From Trujillonella endophytica (GTDB lineage Bacteria; Actinomycetota; Actinomycetes; Mycobacteriales; Geodermatophilaceae), in the NCBI RefSeq assembly GCF_019799905.1, contig NZ_JABGCI010000001.1, positions 372,001 through 436,000 on the forward strand: a stretch of 64,000 nt of DNA. Direction: 5' to 3'. The notes below the pieces were generated by a model, which did no database searches, was not told the DNA's origin, and saw only the letters and a list, made by a program, of their open reading frames with translations. This document shows, one piece after another, positions 41,500-49,452 of this stretch; the first letter of the stretch is position 1, and each line of letters opens with the position of its first letter. Position numbers and translations under genes: made by a program.

Positions 41500-42735
41500 A
41501 TGGCATGCGACACCCTCCCCGCCCCGGGCTGCACGGCTCCCGCGCCGGACGCCCTCCGCCCCCCGAGCGAGCCCGCCCCCACCCGTTCCGTCGGCTGGGT
41601 CCTCGGCGCGCTGACCGCGGCGGCGTTCGCCTCGGTCAGCGTCGAGCTCACGCCCACGGGCCTGCTGCCGCTGATCGCCGCCGACCTCCGGGTGAGCGTC
41701 TCCGCGGCGGGATCGCTGGTCGCGACGTGGGCGGTCACCCTCGCCGCGAGCAGCATCGTGCTGGTCCGGGCCACCCGCCGCTGGCCGCGGGAGCGGGTGG
41801 TCGCGGTCGCGCTGCTGCTGTGCGGCGCGGCGACGCTCGCCACCGCGGCGGCGCCGACGCTGGCGGTCGCCCTCGCCGCGCGGGTCGCCGGGGCCGCCGC
41901 CCACGGGGTGGTGTGGGCGCTGCTCGTCCCGTACGTGGCCGGCCTCGTCCCGCCGGAGCGACTGGGGCGCGCGGTCTCGGTCGTGCTGGCCGGCCCCACC
42001 GCCGCCTCCGTCCTGGGGGTGCCGGCGGGCACGGCCCTCGGCGCCCTGTTCGGCTGGCGGTGGACGCTCGTGCTGCTCGCCGCGCTGACCGTGCCGCCGG
42101 CGCTCGTCCTGCTGGGCCGGCGCACCCCGGCCCCGGCCGCCGACGGCGCTCCCGCCGCGGGCGCCTGGTGGCGCGAGCCGAGCGCCCGGGCCGTGCTGCG
42201 GACGTCAATCGCCACCGCCGCCCTGCTGGCCGGGCACTTCGCCGTCGCGACCTACGTGGCGGTCCTGGTGACCGAGGGGGCGGGCCTGTCCGCGCGCGCC
42301 GTGCCGGTCGTCCTGCTGGTGTCCGGCCTCGCGGGGGTGGCGGGGCTGGCGCTCGCCGGGCCGCTGTCGGACCGTCGTCCCCGTGCGGCCCTGCCGGCCA
42401 CCGCGGTCGCCTTCGCGGCCGGGCTGGCCGCCCTGGCGCTCCTGGGCACCCATCCCGTCGTCGCCTACGCCGTCGTCGCGGTGTGGGGTCTGCTCATCGG
42501 GCTGCTGCCGCCGGTCTTCCAGACCCGCGTGACCCGGCTCGCCGCGCCCGCGATCCGGGACACGGCGGGAGCGGTCGCGATCACCGCCCTCAACGTGGGC
42601 ATCGCCGCGGGGGCGGCGCTCGGCGGGGTCGTCCTGGGCCGCGCGGGGGTGACCGGCCTGGTGGTCCTCGCGGCCGCGCTGGCGACCGGAGGAGCGGCCG
42701 TGCTGGTGTCGGGCCGGGCGCCGACCGCACCGTGA
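41500..42735 (+). CDS. MFS transporter (drug/arabinose-efflux type)
   Basis: A 411-aa membrane transporter with twelve predicted helices. ATG 41500 begins MACDTLPAPGCTAPAPDA. TM1 has FASVSVELTPTGLLPLIAAD and the cytoplasmic loops carry ARVAGAAAHGVVWALLVPY and GPLSDRRPRAALP. The features fit the DHA1/AraJ-type efflux group. The divergent MerR gene and shared operator indicate induction by an unknown small molecule, possibly the exported one. Confidence 0.88.
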   Translation: MACDTLPAPGCTAPAPDALRPPSEPAPTRSVGWVLGALTAAAFASVSVELTPTGLLPLIAADLRVSVSAAGSLVATWAVTLAASSIVLVRATRRWPRERVVAVALLLCGAATLATAAAPTLAVALAARVAGAAAHGVVWALLVPYVAGLVPPERLGRAVSVVLAGPTAASVLGVPAGTALGALFGWRWTLVLLAALTVPPALVLLGRRTPAPAADGAPAAGAWWREPSARAVLRTSIATAALLAGHFAVATYVAVLVTEGAGLSARAVPVVLLVSGLAGVAGLALAGPLSDRRPRAALPATAVAFAAGLAALALLGTHPVVAYAVVAVWGLLIGLLPPVFQTRVTRLAAPAIRDTAGAVAITALNVGIAAGAALGGVVLGRAGVTGLVVLAAALATGGAAVLVSGRAPTAP

Positions 42736-42851
42736 CGGGCGTCCCATCCCACCGGCGCTGCGCAGCGGCTGCGCGACGAGCCGCGGGCCGAGGGCCCGGG
42801 CGCAGCTGCACCGGCCGGAATGACGGCGCGGCGGACGTCGTTGCCCGCGGC

Positions 42852-43544
42852 GTGCGCGTAGAGGTGTGGAGCGACGTCGTCTGTCCGTGGTGCTACATCG
42901 GCAAGCGCCGGCTGGAGACCGCCCTCGAGCGGTTCCCGCACCGGGACGAGGTCGAGGTGGTCTGGCGGTCGTTCCAGCTGGACCCGTCGGTGCCCGAGGG
43001 CGAGACGCACGCGACGCTGCCCGCCCTGGCTGCGAAGTACGGCCGCAGCGTCGAGGAGATGCGCGGCACGATGCGGCACGTCGAGGAGACCGCGGCCGCC
43101 GAGGGCCTGCGCTACGACCTCGCGAACGGCGTCAGCGGCAACACCCTCCTGGCGCACGAGCTGCTGCACCTGGCCGCCGAGCGCGGCCTGCAGGACGCGG
43201 TGAAGGAGCGCCTGCTGCACGCCCACTTCGAGGAGGCGCGCTCGGTCTTCGACGCCGACTCGCTCGCCGCGCTGGCCGGAGAGGTCGGCCTGGACGACGC
43301 CGAGGTGCGCGCCGCGCTGGCCGACCACCGGTACCGGCCGGACGTGCAGGAGGACATCGCCACCGCGCGGACGCTGGGCGCCACCGGCGTGCCGTTCTTC
43401 GTCGTGGACCGCCGCTACGGCGCAGCGGGCGCGCAGCCGGCCGAGCTGCTCGTGCAGCTGCTCGAGCGGGCGTGGGCCGATGCCCACCCGCTGGCCACCG
43501 TCCCCGCCGCCGAGGGCTGCGAGGGCGACAGCTGCGCCGTGTGA
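42852..43544 (+). CDS. DsbA-family FrnE-like dithiol oxidoreductase
   Basis: A 230-aa thioredoxin-fold protein. From GTG 42852 it reads VRVEVWSDVVCPWCYIGKRR with both active-site cysteines (CPWC). The helical insert NGVSGNTLLAHELLHLAAER and cis-Pro segment GATGVPFFVVD are typical of FrnE. A C-terminal CEGDSC adds two more cysteines. It lacks a signal peptide, so it is a cytoplasmic disulfide or redox enzyme. No strong ribosome site is seen before the start. Confidence 0.88.
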   Translation: MRVEVWSDVVCPWCYIGKRRLETALERFPHRDEVEVVWRSFQLDPSVPEGETHATLPALAAKYGRSVEEMRGTMRHVEETAAAEGLRYDLANGVSGNTLLAHELLHLAAERGLQDAVKERLLHAHFEEARSVFDADSLAALAGEVGLDDAEVRAALADHRYRPDVQEDIATARTLGATGVPFFVVDRRYGAAGAQPAELLVQLLERAWADAHPLATVPAAEGCEGDSCAV

Positions 43545-43560
43545 GCAGGGGGTCCCGCGG

Positions 43561-43803
43561 TCACGTCGTGGCGGGACCACCCTGCTCGGTGCCGGACAGC
43601 GCCCGCAGGAACTCGTGGCAGCGCCGAGCCCGCGCCGAGTCCTGCTCCATGACCTCGCGGAAGAACCCCGCGATGTCGTCCAGACCCGCGTTCTCGGCGT
43701 CCCGGACGTACTGGCCGTAGTCGTGCCCGGCCTTGAGCGAGTGGTACTGCAGCGAGATCAGGTCGTAGGTGACGTCCTCGAAGCCGGTCTCACCGGTGGC
43801 CAT
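43561..43803 (-). CDS. Small ferritin-like-pattern protein, unknown function
   Basis: An 80-aa protein not assigned to a named family. It begins MATGETGFEDVTYDLISLQY and continues with HSLKAGHDYGQYVRDAENAG, then FFREVMEQDSARARRCHEFL. The His/Glu/Asp/His spacing over two predicted helices resembles ferritin-like or rubrerythrin-like helices, which is only a suggestion. A possible stress-sigma promoter lies upstream. It converges with the FrnE-like gene (16-nt gap). Confidence 0.7.
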   Translation of the reverse strand: MATGETGFEDVTYDLISLQYHSLKAGHDYGQYVRDAENAGLDDIAGFFREVMEQDSARARRCHEFLRALSGTEQGGPATT

Positions 43804-43840
43804 GACGGACCTCCGTCTCGTCGGGATGGGATGCAGGTCA

Positions 43841-43868
43841 CGTTTCCCCCTGTCGTCGCGACGAAACG
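43841..43868 (-). promoter_or_regulatory. Possible stress-sigma (SigB/SigF-like) promoter
   Basis: On the minus strand GTTTC, 13 nt, then GGGGAAA lies about 40 nt before the ATG at 43803. This resembles the GTTT/GGGTAT pattern of SigB-type promoters, with an imperfect -10 box. Confidence 0.35.
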
Positions 43869-43909
43869 GACCGATCCGTCACGGACCGGGCACGCCTCCG
43901 GCCGAGCCG

Positions 43910-44182
43910 TCAGGAGACGCCGCCGGCGGTCGTCCCGCCGCCGGTCAGCGGTCCGCCGACCAGGTCCTCCCCCGTGCCGCCCTCGGCGAGCCCGCCGGTC
44001 ACGTCGCCCCCGCCGGCGTCGTCGGCAGGCGTCTGCCCGGCCGTGAGCTCGTCCTCGCCGCTCGCGGCTGGGTCGTCGCCGGCGGAGGCGAGGTCGTCGC
44101 CCTGGCCGTGGGCGCCGGGGTCGGCCTGGAGCGTCCGCGGGTCGTTGAGGGGGTCGGGCACATCGGGATCGGTGACGGTCAT
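43910..44182 (-). CDS. Small acidic Gly/Asp-rich protein
   Basis: A 90-aa low-complexity acidic protein of unknown function. From ATG 44182 it reads MTVTDPDVPDPLNDPRTLQA, then Gly, Asp and Thr-rich sequence without hydrophobic segments or cysteines. An in-frame ATG further upstream (44248) would overlap the divergent ArsR start, so the shorter form is preferred. Probably disordered; could be a stress-related hydrophilin, which is speculation. Confidence 0.5.
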   Translation of the reverse strand: MTVTDPDVPDPLNDPRTLQADPGAHGQGDDLASAGDDPAASGEDELTAGQTPADDAGGGDVTGGLAEGGTGEDLVGGPLTGGGTTAGGVS

Positions 44183-44246
44183 GGTCGGACCCGTTCCCGG
44201 GACGGCGTCGTCGCAACCCCCCGCCGCGCTCCGACGGGCCCCGGAC

Positions 44247-44603
44247 ATGTCAGCGATGTGTTACACATCAGTGGTGGAGGCGCTCGCGGCACTCGCCGAC
44301 CCGACCCGTCGCGAGATCGTCGCCCTGCTCGCCGGCGGGGAGATCGCCGCCGGCGACCTGGCCCGCCGTTTTCCGCTGAGCCGCCCAGCGGTCAGCCGCC
44401 ACCTGCGCGTGCTGCGCGAGGCGGGGCTGGTCCGCGCCCGGGTCGAGGGCCGCCGGCACCTGTACGCGCTCGACCCGGCACCCCTGCGCGAGCTCGACAC
44501 CTGGCTGGAGCCCTACCGCGACCTGTGGGCGCAGCGGCTGGACGCGCTGGACACCGAGCTCGCCCGCGGACGGCGGGCGGCCACCCCCGAGGAGGCCCGA
44601 TGA
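44247..44603 (+). CDS. ArsR-family HTH regulator
   Basis: A 118-aa winged-helix regulator. The core reads VVEALAALADPTRREIVALL and RRFPLSRPAVSRHLRVLREA, then VRARVEGRRHLYALDPAPL. The AHSA1-type SRPBCC gene overlaps its stop (ATGA), a common ArsR pairing. The start is uncertain: ATG 44247, ATG 44256 or GTG 44271 (best match to relatives' N-termini). A perfect ATGTGTTACACAT palindrome covers 44256-44268 and may be its operator. Confidence 0.88.
   Translation: MSAMCYTSVVEALAALADPTRREIVALLAGGEIAAGDLARRFPLSRPAVSRHLRVLREAGLVRARVEGRRHLYALDPAPLRELDTWLEPYRDLWAQRLDALDTELARGRRAATPEEAR
44256..44268. promoter_or_regulatory. ArsR operator-like palindrome at the gene start
   Basis: ATGTGTTACACAT is a perfect 13-bp palindrome. 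If translation starts at GTG 44271 it lies just upstream and would be an operator; if ATG 44247 is used, it is inside the coding region. Confidence 0.5.
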
Positions 44604-45121
44604 CCGCAGACCCCGCGACGACGACACCCGGCGACCGGCGTGGCGAGATCAGCACCGACCCCGACGGCCGGCGCCGGCTGGTCTTCCGGCGCTCGTGGCC
44701 GGTCCCGGCGGCCGACGTGTGGGCGGCGCTGACCGAGCCGGAGCGGTCGGCGCGGTGGATCGGCCGGTACGACGGGCCCTCCGGGGCCGGCGCCGAGGGG
44801 ACGTTCACCATGACCGCCGAGGAGGGCTCCCCGGCCGAGCAGGTGCGCATCGTGGAGTGCGAGCCGCCGCGGCGGGTGGTCGTGCAGTGGCTCGACGAGA
44901 TGGGCTGGCGGGTCCAGGTCGACCTCACCGAGGCCGGCGGGACGACGACGCTGACGTTCACCCACGTGCTCGACGGCGACACCGGCCTCGCCGACGTCGC
45001 CACCGGCTGGCACTGGTACCTCGACCGCCTGGACGCCGTCGTCACCGGCGCCGCGGCCCCGGCGGACTGGGACGCCTTCCTCGCCGACGTCGGCCCCGGA
45101 TACGGCGCCGGCGCGGCCTGA
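44600..45121 (+). CDS. SRPBCC (AHSA1-like) protein
   Basis: A 173-aa SRPBCC-fold protein. ATG 44600 overlaps the ArsR stop. The domain shows VFRRSWPVPAADVWAALTEP, ERSARWIGRYDGP, VRIVECEPPRRVVVQW and LTFTHVLDGDTGLADVATGW. It resembles the other ArsR-linked SRPBCC genes at 38.6-39.9 kb in architecture but is not a recent duplicate. A ligand-binding role is inferred from the fold. Confidence 0.9.
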   Translation: MTADPATTTPGDRRGEISTDPDGRRRLVFRRSWPVPAADVWAALTEPERSARWIGRYDGPSGAGAEGTFTMTAEEGSPAEQVRIVECEPPRRVVVQWLDEMGWRVQVDLTEAGGTTTLTFTHVLDGDTGLADVATGWHWYLDRLDAVVTGAAAPADWDAFLADVGPGYGAGAA

Positions 45122-45244
45122 GGGGTGCGGTGGGGACACCGAGACCCCGTCGTCCGGCGTGGCCTCCCGTTGCGCGCCGTGTCGGGCACCGTGGGCTAGC
45201 GTGAGGTAGGACCCTTCCCCTCGCACACGACGGGCTTCTCGCTG

Positions 45245-46456
45245 GTGTCTCCCTATCTCCACGTCCTGCGGACGCCGCATGCGGTGCCCATGGTGCTGGC
45301 CGCGTTCATCGGCCGGCTGCCCCTGTCCATGGTGGGCCTGGGCTGCGTGCTCCTCGTGGCCGCGGAGACCGGTTCCTACGGCTACGGCGGGGCCGTGGCC
45401 GCGGCCGGCGCGGTGACGACGGCGGTGGCCGGCCCCCTGCTCGGCCGGCTGGCCGACACGTTCGGCCAGCGGCGCACCCTGCTCCCGGTCACGGCGGTCT
45501 TCGCGGCGTCCGGCGCCTGCTTCCTCGCCGCGGTCAAGCAGGACTGGCCGGCGTGGACCGTGTTCCTCTTCGCCGGCCTGGCCGGCGCGACCATCCCGCC
45601 GGTCTCCTCGATGATCCGGGTCCGCTGGACGCACCTGCTCCGCGGCACGAACCGGCTGCCCGCCGCGCTGGCCCTGGAGTCGGTCGTCGACGAGTTCGTG
45701 TTCATCGTCGGCCCGGTGCTGGTCACCTTCCTGTCCACGACCGGCCACGCGACCTCCGGCGTCGTCACCGCCTTCGTCCTCGCCGTCGTCGGGGCCCTGC
45801 TGTTCAGCGCCCAGGGCCGCACCGAGCCGCCGCCGCACGGCCACGCGAGCCGCAACGGCCCCGCCGCCATCCGCACCCCGGGCCTGCGCGTGCTGTTCGT
45901 CGTCGGCGCGGCCGTCGGCGCCATCCTCGGCACGCTGGAGATCGCGCTGGTGGCCTTCGCCGACGAGGAGGACGCGATGTCCCTCTCCGGCGTGCTCATC
46001 GCCGGTCTGGCGGTCGGCTCGATGGCCAGCGGCATCGGCTGGGGCACCGTGCACTGGCGCACGCCGCTGAACCGCCGGCTGGCGGCCGCGCTCGTGGCGC
46101 TCACCGTGCTGATCGTCCCGCTGCTGCTGATCGGCGACGTCTGGTTGATGGTGCCGTTCGTGATCGTGGCGGGGATCTCGCTGTCGCCGTCGCTGATCAG
46201 CTCCTTCACCCTCGCCGAGCTGCTGGTGCCGCGCTCGGCGGTGACCGAGGCGTTCACCTGGATCGGCACGGCGCTGGGCCTCGGCGTGGCGGTGGGCGCC
46301 TCGCTGGCCGGCCTGGTGGTCGACGAGTACGGCGCCAACGCCGCCTTCCTCGTCGCGATCGTCCCCGCGGGGCTGGCCGCCCTGGTGGTCGCGAGCTTCC
46401 AGCGGCTGCTCGTGGTCCCCGCCGAGAACGCCGACGCCGAAGCGGTGATGGCATGA
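45245..46456 (+). CDS. MFS transporter
   Basis: A 403-aa transporter with about twelve helices. GTG 45245 begins MSPYLHVLRTPHAVPMVLAA; the inter-TM2/3 loop is GPLLGRLADTFGQRRTLLPV. The C-terminal half shows VPRSAVTEAFTWIGTALGLG. This family of about 400-aa actinobacterial MFS proteins has no known substrate. Its stop overlaps the start of a rhodanese gene (ATGA), and a beta-helix protein follows 14 nt later, forming a three-gene operon. Confidence 0.88.
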   Translation: MSPYLHVLRTPHAVPMVLAAFIGRLPLSMVGLGCVLLVAAETGSYGYGGAVAAAGAVTTAVAGPLLGRLADTFGQRRTLLPVTAVFAASGACFLAAVKQDWPAWTVFLFAGLAGATIPPVSSMIRVRWTHLLRGTNRLPAALALESVVDEFVFIVGPVLVTFLSTTGHATSGVVTAFVLAVVGALLFSAQGRTEPPPHGHASRNGPAAIRTPGLRVLFVVGAAVGAILGTLEIALVAFADEEDAMSLSGVLIAGLAVGSMASGIGWGTVHWRTPLNRRLAAALVALTVLIVPLLLIGDVWLMVPFVIVAGISLSPSLISSFTLAELLVPRSAVTEAFTWIGTALGLGVAVGASLAGLVVDEYGANAAFLVAIVPAGLAALVVASFQRLLVVPAENADAEAVMA

Positions 46457-46860
46457 CCGCCGCCGACCGGCCGGCCGGTGCCCGCACGGTCGACGAGCTG
46501 CTCGCCGAGGCCCGCGGCCGCCTGCGGCGGGTCGAGCCCGGCGAGGCGGCGCAGCGCGCGGAGGCCGGCGCGGTGCTGGTCGACACCCGCTCCGTGTTCC
46601 AGCGGGACCGCGACGGCGCCATCCCCGGCGCCCTGGTGATCGAGCGCAACCACCTCGAGTGGCGCTTCGACCCGGCCAGCGACGCGAGGGTCCCCGAGGC
46701 CACCGGCTACGACGTCGAGGTCGTCGTCCTCTGCGACGAGGGGTACTCCTCCAGCCTCGCCGCCGACTCGCTGCGGGCCCTCGGCCTGCGCCGCGCCACC
46801 GACGTCGTGGGCGGTTTCCAGGCGTGGAAGGCGGCCGGTCTGCCGGTCATCGGCCCCTGA
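46453..46860 (+). CDS. Rhodanese-like sulfurtransferase
   Basis: A 135-aa single-domain rhodanese. It has AVLVDTRSVFQRDRDGAIPG (CH2A motif), RNHLEWRFDPA, and the active-site loop VVLCDEGYSSSLAADSLRAL with catalytic Cys. It is coupled to the MFS gene by ATGA. Rhodaneses next to MFS exporters occur in actinobacteria; a sulfur-transfer function is likely but the acceptor is unknown. Confidence 0.88.
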   Translation: MTAADRPAGARTVDELLAEARGRLRRVEPGEAAQRAEAGAVLVDTRSVFQRDRDGAIPGALVIERNHLEWRFDPASDARVPEATGYDVEVVVLCDEGYSSSLAADSLRALGLRRATDVVGGFQAWKAAGLPVIGP

Positions 46861-46874
46861 GCCGCCGGGCCGTC

Positions 46875-48737
46875 ATGTCCGCACCCGGCGTCGCGGCGCC
46901 CTCCCGTCGCCGCAGGCTGCTGCTGCTCGTCGGGGCGCTGGCCGTCGCCGCGGTGGTCGCCGGCGTCGTGGTCGGCACCGGCGACCGGGACGCCACCGGG
47001 ACCGCGGCACCGTCGTCGCCGTCCGCCGCCCCGAGCGCGGCCGGGACCACTCCTCCGGCACCCGGTCCGCGCCCCGCGGCGGCCGCCGGCGCGGCCGGGC
47101 CGGGCAGCCGCGAGTACGCCGCCCCTGCCGGCGCCCTGCACGTGGCGCCGGCGGGGGACGATGCCGCCGACGGGACCCGGGACGCGCCCTTCCGCACCGT
47201 CGCCCGGGCGATCGACGCCGCACCGGACGGCGCGACGCTGGTGCTCTCCGCGGGGACCTACCACGAGCGGATCACCCTCCCCGAGGGCCGGGCGCTCACC
47301 CTGCAGCCCGCCCCGGGCGACGAGGTCTGGTTCGACGGCACCCGCGAGGTCGCCGGCTGGGTCGCCGACGGCCCGGTGTGGCGGTTGGACGGGTGGACGG
47401 CGGAGTTCGACAGCAGCCCCACCTACACGGCGGGCGCCCCCGACGGCACGGAGCCGGGGTTCCGCTTCGTCGACCCGGACCACCCCATGGCCGCGCACCC
47501 GGACATGGTGTTCGTCGACGGCGTCCCGCAGCGGCAGGTGGGCAGCCGGGCGGAGGTCGTGCCCGGGACGTTCGCCGTGGACGACGCCCGCGACCGCCTG
47601 TGGCTGGGCTCCGACCCCACGGGGAGCGCGGTGCGGGCCAGCGACCTCGACGTGGCGCTGACCGTGCTCGGCGCCGGCAGCACCGTCCGGGGCATCGGCT
47701 TCCGGGGGTACGCGACGTCGGTGCCGCAGAAGGGCACGGTGCGGGTCACCGCCCGCGGCGTGACCGTGGAGGACGTCGTCGTCCGGGACACCGCCACCCA
47801 GGGCCTGTTCGTGGGCGGCCGCGGCCAGGGCGAGGACGTCGTCGTCCGCGACGTCACGCTCGAGCGCAACGGGCTGATCGGCCTCGAGTCCTCCTACGCC
47901 GACGGGCTGGTGGTCGAGGGGCTGCGGGCGGTCGGCAACAACACCGAGCGGTTCAACGCGGCGCCGGTCTCCGGCGGCGCCAAGCTCACCCGGGCGCGCG
48001 GGCTGACCGTGCGCGACAGCCTGTTCGCCGACAACCTCGGCACCGGGCTGTGGTTCGACGAGTCGGTCTTCGACGCGACGGTCACCGGCAACGACGTCCT
48101 CGGCAACACCGCCAACGGCATCGCCTACGAGATCTCCAGCCGCGCGGTGGTCGCCGACAACCTGGTCACGGGGAACGGCCGCACCGGACTGAAGATCAAC
48201 AACGCCTCGGAGGTCGAGGTCTGGAACAACACCGTCGTCGGCAACGGCGAGCGGCCGCTGTGGGTGGTGCAGGACGGGCGGCTGGCCGCCGACCTCGACG
48301 TCCCCGGACACGACCCCCGGCAGCAGCTGCCCGACCCCACGGTCACTTGGGTGCTCGGGCCGGTCACCCTCGGCGACAACGTGATCGGCGGGGGAGCGGC
48401 CGCCGGCTGCCTCGTCTGCGCGCAGGACGCCGCCCTGCTGCGCACCGCCGAGGAGATCGGGCTGACCCTCTCCGGCAACGCCTACCTGGTGACCGCTCCC
48501 GAGGCCGTCGTCACCTGGCCGCAGGGCGCGGCCACCCCGGTGGCGTACCCGTCGGTCGCGGAGTTCCGCGCGGCGACGGGCCAGGAGGCCAGCGGGGCGG
48601 AGTTCCCCGCGGCCGGCGGGCCGCCGACCGACCAGCTGGCCGCCGCGAGCGGGGCTGTCGCGGTCGGGCTGCCCGCCGCGGTCGCCGACGTCCTCGGCCT
48701 GCCGGCCGGGACCGAGCGGCTCGGCGCCCGGCCCTGA
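46875..48737 (+). CDS. Secreted right-handed parallel beta-helix protein
   Basis: A 620-aa extracellular protein. An Arg-rich N-terminus and hydrophobic segment (LLLLVGALAVAAVVAGVVV) form a signal anchor, followed by a Ser/Pro/Ala-rich linker (about 40-90). The repetitive beta-helix (about 95-480) has DGTRDAPFRTVARAIDAAPD and repeated GxTVEDVVVRDTATQGLFVG and VTGNDVLGNTANGIAYEISS turns. This is typical of DUF1565/pectate-lyase-like beta-helices that bind or cut polysaccharide. No catalytic residues were identified. Confidence 0.85.
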   Translation: MSAPGVAAPSRRRRLLLLVGALAVAAVVAGVVVGTGDRDATGTAAPSSPSAAPSAAGTTPPAPGPRPAAAAGAAGPGSREYAAPAGALHVAPAGDDAADGTRDAPFRTVARAIDAAPDGATLVLSAGTYHERITLPEGRALTLQPAPGDEVWFDGTREVAGWVADGPVWRLDGWTAEFDSSPTYTAGAPDGTEPGFRFVDPDHPMAAHPDMVFVDGVPQRQVGSRAEVVPGTFAVDDARDRLWLGSDPTGSAVRASDLDVALTVLGAGSTVRGIGFRGYATSVPQKGTVRVTARGVTVEDVVVRDTATQGLFVGGRGQGEDVVVRDVTLERNGLIGLESSYADGLVVEGLRAVGNNTERFNAAPVSGGAKLTRARGLTVRDSLFADNLGTGLWFDESVFDATVTGNDVLGNTANGIAYEISSRAVVADNLVTGNGRTGLKINNASEVEVWNNTVVGNGERPLWVVQDGRLAADLDVPGHDPRQQLPDPTVTWVLGPVTLGDNVIGGGAAAGCLVCAQDAALLRTAEEIGLTLSGNAYLVTAPEAVVTWPQGAATPVAYPSVAEFRAATGQEASGAEFPAAGGPPTDQLAAASGAVAVGLPAAVADVLGLPAGTERLGARP

Positions 48738-48780
48738 GCTGCTCCGGCCCCGCCCGGGGTCGGCCTGGCATGCTCGGCCG

Positions 48781-49452
48781 GTGAGCCGCCCCCGTCCCGC
48801 CGCCGGTGGGGGCCGTCGCCTCGGGGTGGCCCCGGAGCGGCTGGGCAAGTGGCTGGACGGCGTCGCGGCACGGCACGGCGCCTTCGCCGACGTCCGCGCC
48901 GACGGGGACGCGATCGCGGTCCGCTGCACCGACGGCACCACGGTGACCCTGCGCGCCCCGTTCGGCTGGGACCCGGAGCCGCCGCTGCTGGCGTCGTTCA
49001 CCGCCGCTGCCCGTCGTCCCCGGCGGGTGGCCGTCGTGCTCGTGCGGCGCGGCCGCTGGGCGGTGGGGGTGTTCGACGGCGCGGACCTCGTCGTCTCCAA
49101 GGTCGACAGCCGGCTCGTGCAGGGCCGGACGGCGGCCGGCGGCTGGTCGCAGCAGCGCTTCGCCCGCCGCCGGGACAACCAGACCACCGCCGTGGTCACC
49201 TCGGCCGCGGACACCGCGGCGCGGGTGCTCCTGCCGCACGCCGCCGGGCTCGACGCCCTGGCGCCCGGTGGGGACCGCGGCCTCGTCGACGACGTGCTCG
49301 GCGACCCCCGCCTGCGCCCGCTGGCCGCGCTGCCCCGCCTCGCGCTCCTGGACGTCGGCGAGCCGATGAAGGCCGTGCTGCTGGAGACGCCGGGTCAGTT
49401 CCGCGCGGTCGACGTCCACATCGTCGAGCCCGGTGACCTCACGGCTGGATGA
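48781..49452 (+). CDS. acVLRF1-family peptidyl-tRNA hydrolase (Vms1-like release factor)
   Basis: A 223-aa member of the actinobacterial Vms1-like release-factor-1 (acVLRF1) family, related to the eRF1 domain that cleaves peptidyl-tRNA on stalled ribosomes. The catalytic-loop region reads GGWSQQRFARRRDNQ (about residues 120-134), with an adjacent Gln. VAVVLVRRGRWAVGVFDGAD and PRLALLDVGEPMKAVLLETP are further family segments. GTG 48781 is the start. Its last 14 nt overlap the convergent alcohol dehydrogenase gene. Confidence 0.82.
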   Translation: MSRPRPAAGGGRRLGVAPERLGKWLDGVAARHGAFADVRADGDAIAVRCTDGTTVTLRAPFGWDPEPPLLASFTAAARRPRRVAVVLVRRGRWAVGVFDGADLVVSKVDSRLVQGRTAAGGWSQQRFARRRDNQTTAVVTSAADTAARVLLPHAAGLDALAPGGDRGLVDDVLGDPRLRPLAALPRLALLDVGEPMKAVLLETPGQFRAVDVHIVEPGDLTAG

